A stretch of DNA of 64,000 bases from Conchocele bisecta (taxonomy: Eukaryota > Mollusca > Bivalvia > Lucinida > Thyasiridae), in NCBI GenBank assembly GCA_029237695.1, contig CM055274.1:64973484-65037483 (forward strand), written 5' to 3'. Both the position numbers and the translations under genes were made by a program. The notes beneath the pieces were generated by a model. That model was not told the DNA's origin. It worked only from the letters and a program-made list of their open reading frames with translations, and did not search any database. Positions within the stretch are counted from its first letter, which is position 1, and the number at the start of each line of letters is the position of its first letter. Of this stretch, positions 57,900-64,000 are shown piece by piece.

Positions 57900-58803
57900 T
57901 ACAGTGAAATCGCGATGGCTCAAAATGCCACTGGATTTCACATTTTGTTCGAGTGATCGCATCTTTCGAGCCATCGCATCTTTTGATTTTGTTATATTTG
58001 CCGACTACTGTACCCGTCTGATTTAGGAAATAAAGAAAGCGCAATAGAATGTATCCATGTTTTAGATGGTTATAATATTTATTCGTAGATTAGTTATCAT
58101 GAGAAATTATTTACAAAACTGTCTTTAATTCAATTATTATCAAAGTCGAAAAGGAGAAAAGGTCCAGTATTCACTATAAATAACGGCGCACATAATTAAT
58201 GCAGCAGGTGGTTCTGACGTCACTCGAAACAGTGGTCTTTTCAATGGGCATTTTTCGTTGTAGCCTCTCGAATAACACAGGAGTTAAAACGAAAAACGAC
58301 CAATGACTTACAACAGACTCTATTAAATACTCCGAGTGGACGAAACCCAGAATATTTAATAAATCGCCGTATGCCGTTGAGCTGTTATGGGTGTCCCAGA
58401 CACAAAACAACAACAACAAATTAAGAATACAATAACTTTTTTCACAAATAATGTACAAGCATAACAATTAATAGAGTTTCCACAAATTCACAGACAGGTA
58501 GAGCGCGGCTCGGCCTTTGATCGTAATAAGTCGGACGCGGAGGTGTGAAAATTTGCCAAACACAAACTTCGACATCAATTTCAAATCATCGTATAGCAAA
58601 ATAGCAAGAAATGTGTCCGCGGGACTTGACAATTGTTTCAAGCGATCGCATTTTTCGAGGACTTGCATTTCGAGCCATCGCATGTAAAATACATTAAACA
58701 TATAGGGAAAATTATCGGGACCGCGACGCCATTTCGAGCGAGCCTGACATTACGAGCCATCGCATTTCGAGCCATCGCATTTCGAGCCATCGATTTCACT
58801 GTA
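57900..58803 (+). mobile_element. Complete TIR element T2 (904 bp)
   Basis: The left end TACAGTGAAATCGCGATGGC and the right end GAGCCATCGATTTCACTGTA are inverted repeats inside TA dinucleotides. The word CGAGCCATCGCATTTCGAGC is repeated near the right end. The interior holds no intact transposase. TA flanks and CAGTG ends suggest Tc1/mariner or pogo type. Confidence 0.88.
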
Positions 58804-58875
58804 TATTCTATCACATTTACGAAGCAATTGTCTGAATCAAGCGATGATCAGCTATAGAACGGGTCCTTAATTATT

Positions 58876-60172
58876 AGCCAGGTTTTTTGGAAAAAAATCC
58901 AGGCTATTGGATTGGCGAAAGCCGGGCGGGCGGGCGGGCGGGCGGGCGGCGTCCACAATCAATGTTAAGTTTTCGTGTTTGTGTCCATTTCTTTGTTACT
59001 GTACCACCTAGGACCACCAAACTTTCACAGCTTCATAATCAAGGGGTGCCCACCACATATCACTATCCAACATGTTACTTTTTTTTTAACTTGACCCATT
59101 TTTTCCGCGCAGTCGACTTAGCCATTTTCAATGTTAAGTTTTCGCGTTTTCAATGTTAAGTTTTCGTGTTTAAGTCCATTTCTTTGGTACTGTACCACCT
59201 AGATCACCAAACTTTCACAGCTTCATAACCAAGGGGTGCCTACCACATACAACTATCCAACATGTGACCATTTTTTTACCTTCACCTATTATTTCTACGT
59301 AATTGACTTAGCCATTTTCAACGTTAACTTTTTAACGTACGTCTGGTTAAATTTTTGGGGTTAAAACTTTTTTGTTATACTAATATCTCTGCAACTGCTT
59401 CGCCCATTACCTTGAAACTTCACATGGGTGTTTATCATCGTCCATATTTTCATTCTAACCCCCAACCGTGCGGCCCCTGTGCGCAATGTCAAGGTCAAAT
59501 TACTTTGAATTTATTTGTTAATTTTTTTTTGTGTACTATATCTCTGCAACTGCTTCACCCATTACCTTGAAACTTCACATGGGTGTTTATCATCGTCCTA
59601 TTTTCATTCTAACCCCCAAACCGTGCGGCCCCTGCGCAATGTCAAGGTCAAATTACTTTGAATTTATTTGTTAATTTTTTTTTGTGTACATATCTCTGCA
59701 ACTGCTTCACCCTACCTTGAAACTTCACATGGGTGTTTATCATCGTCCATATTTTCATTCTAACCCCCAACCGTGCGGCCCCTGTGCGCAATGTCAAGGT
59801 CAAATTACTTTGAATTTATTTGTTAAAGTTTTTTCGTGTACTATATCTCTGCAACTGCTTCACCCATTACCTTGATACTTCACATGGGTGTTTATCATCA
59901 TTGTCGCATCCGCTTGCGGAAAGCGCGATATCGTCGGCATTTTGGCATACGTCTTGTCCGTCCGTCCGTCCGTACGTCCGTGTGACCGGTTAAAGTTTTT
60001 TTGTTAAAGTTTTTCCATCTACTATATCTTTTTTTTTAGTGTCCATGCCTCGCCCCAAGGCACGACATGCAGGCCACGGCCATCTAGTCTACAAAAAATG
60101 GGTATAATTATGTTATCCAAGTGTCCATGCTTGGAAAAAACCTGGCCTTCGTGGCTTTGCCTCGTTTCTTGT
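58876..60172 (+). mobile_element. Element f, copy 4 (complete, with h inside)
   Basis: The head hairpin AGCCAGGTTTTTTGG then AAAAAAATCCAGGCT is followed by (GGGC)n and GTCCACAATCAATG. Core units of both f types follow, with three repeats of ATATCTCTGCAACTGCTTC. The h copy lies at 59903-60089. The tail is AAACCTGGCCTTCGTGGC, TTTGCCTCGTTTCTTG. This copy gives the reference structure for the nested f copies at 7456-19245. Unlike most heads here it follows only two T. Confidence 0.88.
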
Positions 60173-60690
60173 CTAACTACTAATGCACCATCACTGACAC
60201 ATGTACTAATAAGTATGCATAACTTTAGATAACAGTTGAAGGCTGAATGGCATTGTTTTCCTCGTAAACATAAAGTATACCACATATCAAAACTAATTAT
60301 TAACTTTCAAGAGTTACTTCCCCTCTATCTCAATGACCTTAAATTCGCTGCATATGTAAGGTTGCGTGTGAGAACAGATAGTGAATTGCACGAGATATGG
60401 TGACTGTTGTATTAATATCACATTCATACATGTAAATGATGTATACAGGTTGTATAACTATGTGGTTTAAACCTCTACTGCAGCATGCCATGTAGTTGTC
60501 TAGCCTGCTGTATTTGATACCTACCGGTATATATAGTGCTGCTATGCTGCTTATTACTACTTTCACATACGCTCTCTCAGTGAACAGTCACATATATGAT
60601 TATGTATAATAAAGTGCATAGTTAGAATATCAAGTCATTCTTCATTACATACATACCAAATACATAACATTACAAATACATAACATTACA
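60173..60690 (+). mobile_element. Probable 5' LTR
   Basis: It ends CATAACATTACA right before a primer-binding-site-like sequence at 60691. A TATA-like TATATATAGTGCTGCTATGC (60530-60549) recurs at 61970-61989, as expected of a second LTR. The 5' boundary is unclear and is set at the end of element f. Confidence 0.6.
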
Positions 60691-60708
60691 TGGTGTCAGA
60701 AGTAAAAC
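60691..60708 (+). promoter_or_regulatory. Primer binding site-like sequence of an LTR retrotransposon
   Basis: TGGTGTCAGAAGTAAAACC begins with TGG, the complement of a tRNA CCA end. The opening TGGTGTCAGAAGT is common in invertebrate Gypsy-type elements. It lies directly after the CA end of the presumed LTR. Confidence 0.7.
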
Positions 60709-60756
60709 CGGATTAACATAATTTATTAGAAGTTTAATCTGGACTTAAACTGAAAA

Positions 60757-60985
60757 ATGGAATTATTAGGCATTCCAGCACCGAAAATGGACTGGGAGTC
60801 ATTGAATCTCCTAGAGGAATGGACGAAATTCCAAGGTCATGTGGACTTATGTTCAAAGGACCATTAAAGGGGAAAGATGAAGAAAAACAGATAACATACC
60901 TATTGTTATGGGTCGGAAACCGAGGACACGGTATAGACAGAACATGGACTCTTGATGATGCGAAAAACATCAACGTGATTTCTGT
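60757..60985 (+). pseudogene. Frameshifted start of a retrotransposon gag gene
   Basis: The ATG at 60757 opens a frame with IPAPKMDWESLNL. About 30 codons on, the frame shifts and continues with MFKGPLKGKDEEKQITYLLL and GRTWTLDD-like residues. The pattern (P-P-K-M-D-W, then GPL-K-K-D-E, then YLLLWVG and TWTL) is that of Gag N-termini in invertebrate Gypsy-like elements. The homology stops near 60985, and no protease, reverse transcriptase or integrase follows, so this is a broken remnant. No rebuilt protein is given. Confidence 0.7.
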
Positions 60986-61464
60986 ATCATACTTCCCTGT
61001 TATATGTTATATGCGAACTTCGCGATTTTCCTATTATCGGACGTTCCTATTTTCGACAAAGAAATTTTTTTATTTTTTTTTTACTTTGTTTCGTTCGATA
61101 TTTTGAATAAGTTTTCCGTACCGCGTTCACTATGGGCAAAGGGAAGCCTAAGCCAAGTTCGGGTCAGGAAAATTTGGTGGTGGTCACAAAGCGGGAACTT
61201 GTGATTCTCATGAGATAATTTTTTCCGTTGTTGCTAGAGACAAAACGGTTGCTCTAAGGAGAAACCGTGCTTGTCTCAGCCCTATGGGGCCTCTAATGTG
61301 GAGGCGCTGACCATTAGGTCCTATCAGGATAAGTATCAGTCAGTGTTTGACAAGATTCAGAAACTAAAGTCCGAATCTGAATAGTTGCAGGGTGTCTCTT
61401 ATGACTGAGACATCCAACGTCGCTATTTCTGCTCTGGGTGGTCAGCTACCCACTGAGTAAGGAC
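60986..61464 (+). other. Possible coding remnant, unassigned
   Basis: From 61131 a short frame opens (MGKGKPKPSSGQENLVVVTK), then stops occur. Further on, another frame reads LTIRSYQDKYQSVFDKIQKL. This looks like a decayed N-terminus of a repeat-borne protein, but I cannot name the family. The two pieces are not joined here. Confidence 0.35.
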
Positions 61465-61815
61465 ACCGGACACCGGACACCGGACACCGGACACCAGTTC
61501 TGCTCTGAGTTATACGCTAACCACTGAGCAAGAACACCGGACACCGGACACCGGACACCAGTTCTGCTCTGAGTTATACGCTAACCACTGAGCAAGAACA
61601 CCGGACACCGGACACCGGACACCAGTTCTGCTCTGGGTTATACGCTAACCACTGAGCAAGAACACCGGACACCGGACACCGGACACCGGACACCAGTTCT
61701 GCTCTGGGTTATACGCTAACCACTGAGCAAGAACACCGGACACCGGAGTACACCGGACACCGGACACCAGTTCTGCTCTGGGTTATACGCTAACCACTGA
61801 GCAAGAACACCGGAC
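61465..61815 (+). repeat. Two-level minisatellite: 64-bp unit with an 8-bp subrepeat
   Basis: ACCGGACA is repeated 3-4 times in each unit, followed by CCAGTTCTGCTCTG(A/G)GTTA, TACGCTAACCACTGAGCAAG. Units start at about 61494, 61558, 61622, 61693 and 61768; spacing changes by 8 bp, so the subrepeat varies in number. The sequence just upstream (TTTCTGCTCTGGGTGGTCAG) is a diverged founder-like copy. Confidence 0.95.
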
Positions 61816-61958
61816 ACCCCCATAACTGGTTTGGAATGGTCACCAGCACAGTTATTTATGGGACGGCGGCTTCGCTCCAGTTTACCGACCACCTGTGAGC
61901 AGTTATTGCCAAAAACACTGGATACTGTTTCTGTTCGTGACAAAATCACATCACATGC

Positions 61959-62012
61959 TTTATTTGATACCTATATATAGTGCTGCTATGCTGCTAATTA
62001 CTACTTTCATGT
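61959..62012 (+). mobile_element. Fragment of a second LTR
   Basis: TATTTGATACCTATATATAG then TGCTGCTATGCTGCTAATTA, CTACTTTCA matches 60511-60566 of the presumed 5' LTR with few changes. Together they would bound a truncated element of about 1.5-1.8 kb. Confidence 0.65.
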
Positions 62013-62640
62013 TTATGTATAAATTATTCAGGCTTTCAAGCGTTCCTACTTTTTCCTACTTTTTTTTTTATTCCTACTTTTTCCTACTATTTCATCAAAA
62101 TTCCCAAAATTCCTACTTTTTCCTACTTTTTCATTTGAAAAGCTAAACAAATTTAAAATCTATGCTGTTCTGATCTGTTATGAGATTTATTTACAGAAAA
62201 AAGCTGTGCATGTTATATAGAGTGCTCTCGGGTGTCTTCTTCTTGTGGCCTTGATGTTTGTGATACCTCAGATGCCTGCCAGTTCGGAACAGCATACAGT
62301 ATTCTCAGGTGAGTGTTGTAATATACTCTTGCTAAGTGATTTTACCCCCAGGTACAGCCTTTTCTTTGAACATTTATGTGACAGATTAACTGATCCAAAC
62401 AATTGTGCTGCAGTAGCCCCTGCTTCTCATAAATGATGAGTTAAAGGGGATGGCATTTTCCCTGTGTGCCACAGCATCAAGCACCAGATTAGGATAGTGA
62501 GAAAGCTCATTCGCACCTGCTCTGGGACTTCTGCCAACCTACGACGTCACTTGCACACATTCTATATAAATACAGTGACGCATGCCGTCGCAGGCTACTT
62601 ATAACGCTCGACACTGCCAACTTCAGACAATGGTTATATT
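62013..62640. other. (TTCCTACTTTT)n stretch, then unrecognised sequence
   Basis: CCTACTTTTTCCTACTTTTT repeats at 62043-62130 as a short pyrimidine-rich tract. A single similar word lies near 61046. From 62150 on, nothing can be supported. Confidence 0.5.
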
Positions 62641-62644
62641 ATTG

Positions 62645-63325
62645 TATCCCCCGGACTCCGTCGGGGGATACTATGGATTTGACAGCGCGCCGCGTCCGCC
62701 GCAGACACTTCTTGTCCGGAGCATAACTCGAACACCCTTTGGAATATTTTCATGAAACTTCACACATGCATAGACCACGACCCGAAGGTGTGTCGCGCAC
62801 AAGAATGACAACTCTTGCATAGCTAATTTTTTAGTTATCTCCCTTTTTTGTTTCTCACACTGATTTCGTGTCCGGAGCATAACTCCACCACCCTTTGGAA
62901 TATTTTCATGAAACTTCACACATGCATAGACCACGACCCGAAGGTGTGTTGCGCACAAGAATGACAACTCTTGCATAGCTAATTTTTTAGTTATCTCCCT
63001 TTTTTGTTTCGCGCACTGATTGACCATAACTCGACCACCCTGTGGAATATTTTTATGAAACTTAACACATTCAATTAGACCACGAACCGAAGGTATGTCG
63101 CGCACAAGAATGACAACTCTTGCATAGCTAATTTTTTAGTTATCTCCCTTTTTTGTTTTCGCGCACTGATTTCCTGTCCGGAGCATAACTCAACCACCCT
63201 TTGGAATATTTTCATGAAACTTCACACATGCATAGACCACGACCCGGAGGTGTGTCGCGCACAAAAATGACAACTCTTGCGTAGCTAATTTTTTAGTTAT
63301 CTCCCTTTTTTGTTTTGCGCACTCT
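62645..63325 (+). mobile_element. Element k: hairpin head plus four core units, tail missing
   Basis: The head stem is GTATCCCCCGGACTCCGTCG then GGGGATACTATGG. Four units of about 160 bp contain CGTGTCCGGAGCATAACTC, CTTTGGAATATTTTCATG, CATAGACCACGACCC and TAGTTATCTCCCTTTTTTG. Minus-strand frames (62671-63105, 63190-63465) with the repeated peptide CVKFHENIPKGG are translations of the core. It stops where e-type core begins. Confidence 0.85.
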
Positions 63326-64000
63326 ACAAACTGGACAATAATGCATGAAGACCCGTTTTCTCGTCTGCTCTGTACATCTTTTCTTGTGTGCTCTGTACAC
63401 CTTACCTGTAGAGAGAACAATAGAGACTTGGAGAACCATGTGCTAGCATGGGCTTGCATGTGCAAATGTCCAGTGCTTGACCACTGCTGACCACAGGTAA
63501 TTTATACAGGTAAATTACTACATTGGGTACTGTGTTGAAAATATTGTGGCATTATGTTGACCTGTGCAGATATATGTAGATAAATATAGGACTATTAAAA
63601 AAAAATCTGGGCTCCAGTAGCAAGTATTTTTTTTTCATTCTTTTTTTTTCCATTTTTTTTTTCTTCATTTTTTTTTTTCTTTTTTCTTTTTTTCTTTTTT
63701 TTTTTTTCAAATTATTTTTCAATTTTTGTCTAGTAGTATAAGGTCGTAAGTGCTATATACAGACTATTCACCTGTGCATGTGCTAGCATGTGCAACTGAC
63801 CACTGACCACTTACAGGTAATTTATACAGGTAAATGATTATATTACATTTCCGTAAACTGTGTTGAAAATATTGTGGCAATATGTGGACCTGTATATATA
63901 TGATATGTAGATAAATATAGGACTATTAAAAAACATTCTGGGCTCCAGTAGGGAGCATTATTCTTTTATTTTCTTTAAATTTAATTTTTTTTTTACATTT
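63326..64000 (+). mobile_element. e-type core units with poly-T tracts, running off the right edge
   Basis: ATGCATGAAGACCCG, CTTACCTGTAGAGAGAACAA, GATAAATATAGGACTATTAA and TAAGGTCGTAAGTGCTATAT match 7030-7330 and 19245-19275. T-rich tracts lie at 63628-63727 and near the end. Two units are visible; neither head nor tail is inside the window. Confidence 0.75.

Noticed and set aside
62671..63465. Minus-strand frames with CVKFHENIPKGG repeats
   Set aside because: They translate the core of element k. The unit length and indels explain them.

Overview
This is a eukaryotic, intron-rich and extremely repeat-rich window. The repeat families (non-autonomous elements built as hairpin head, tandem core and hairpin tail; cores rich in the words AAGGTCAAGGTC and GACCTTGACC; tRNA-derived SINEs ending in GTTAAAC-type tails) are those I associate with marine molluscs, most likely a bivalve. 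The species cannot be told from the window. There are no operons, bacterial signals or CRISPR arrays, and most long open frames here are artefacts of tandem repeats.

One host gene is recognisable. Three + strand exons (2857-3014, 24911-25115, 28065-28126) encode the C-terminal part of a class V, cysteine desulfurase-like, PLP enzyme. Splice phases match at both introns. The exon 24911-25115 carries the family motif RGGCACAGPYAM. The 5' part of the gene lies left of the window, and I see no further downstream exon.

The main observation is that the splice junctions of all three exons are also minisatellite units. The acceptor of the first exon lies in the style of the 1-2856 array. The donor of the second exon (25101-25125) is the first unit of the 25101-27841 array. 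The donor of the third exon (about 28115-28175) is a single copy of the 66-bp unit that makes the 38141-40205 array. A TA-flanked, TIR-ended insertion (28178-38140) separates that founder copy from its array.

The first intron (3015-24910) is mostly a nested transposon block at 5790-21825, readable because each element interrupts another at a known sequence. Family c (5790-21825) is split by d (6226-6772), e (6796-19455) and b (20807-21619). Element e contains copies of f, and f contains h and two g elements (9368-15026, 15823-18333). Insertions fall repeatedly right after runs of five or more T, and the elements end in CTTGTT or a close variant, as expected of Helentron/HINE-like non-autonomous elements.

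Downstream, 28178-38140 holds degenerate TE coding remnants (29743-31510, minus), a 188-bp MITE (33232-33419), a fold-back repeat, a SINE and a second b element. Right of the 66-bp array lie: mariner/pogo-like elements (41101-42057, 57900-58803); a complete head-core-tail element with a perfect 44-bp palindrome (44137-45133); a hAT-like transposon (46988-49043) whose zinc-finger frame is split by a nested element and which is the parent of the MITE at 33232; a tandem-dimer MITE (51621-52565); a truncated LTR retrotransposon with a frameshifted gag start (about 60173-62012); and core arrays up to the window end. Stretches where I recognise nothing are listed as such.
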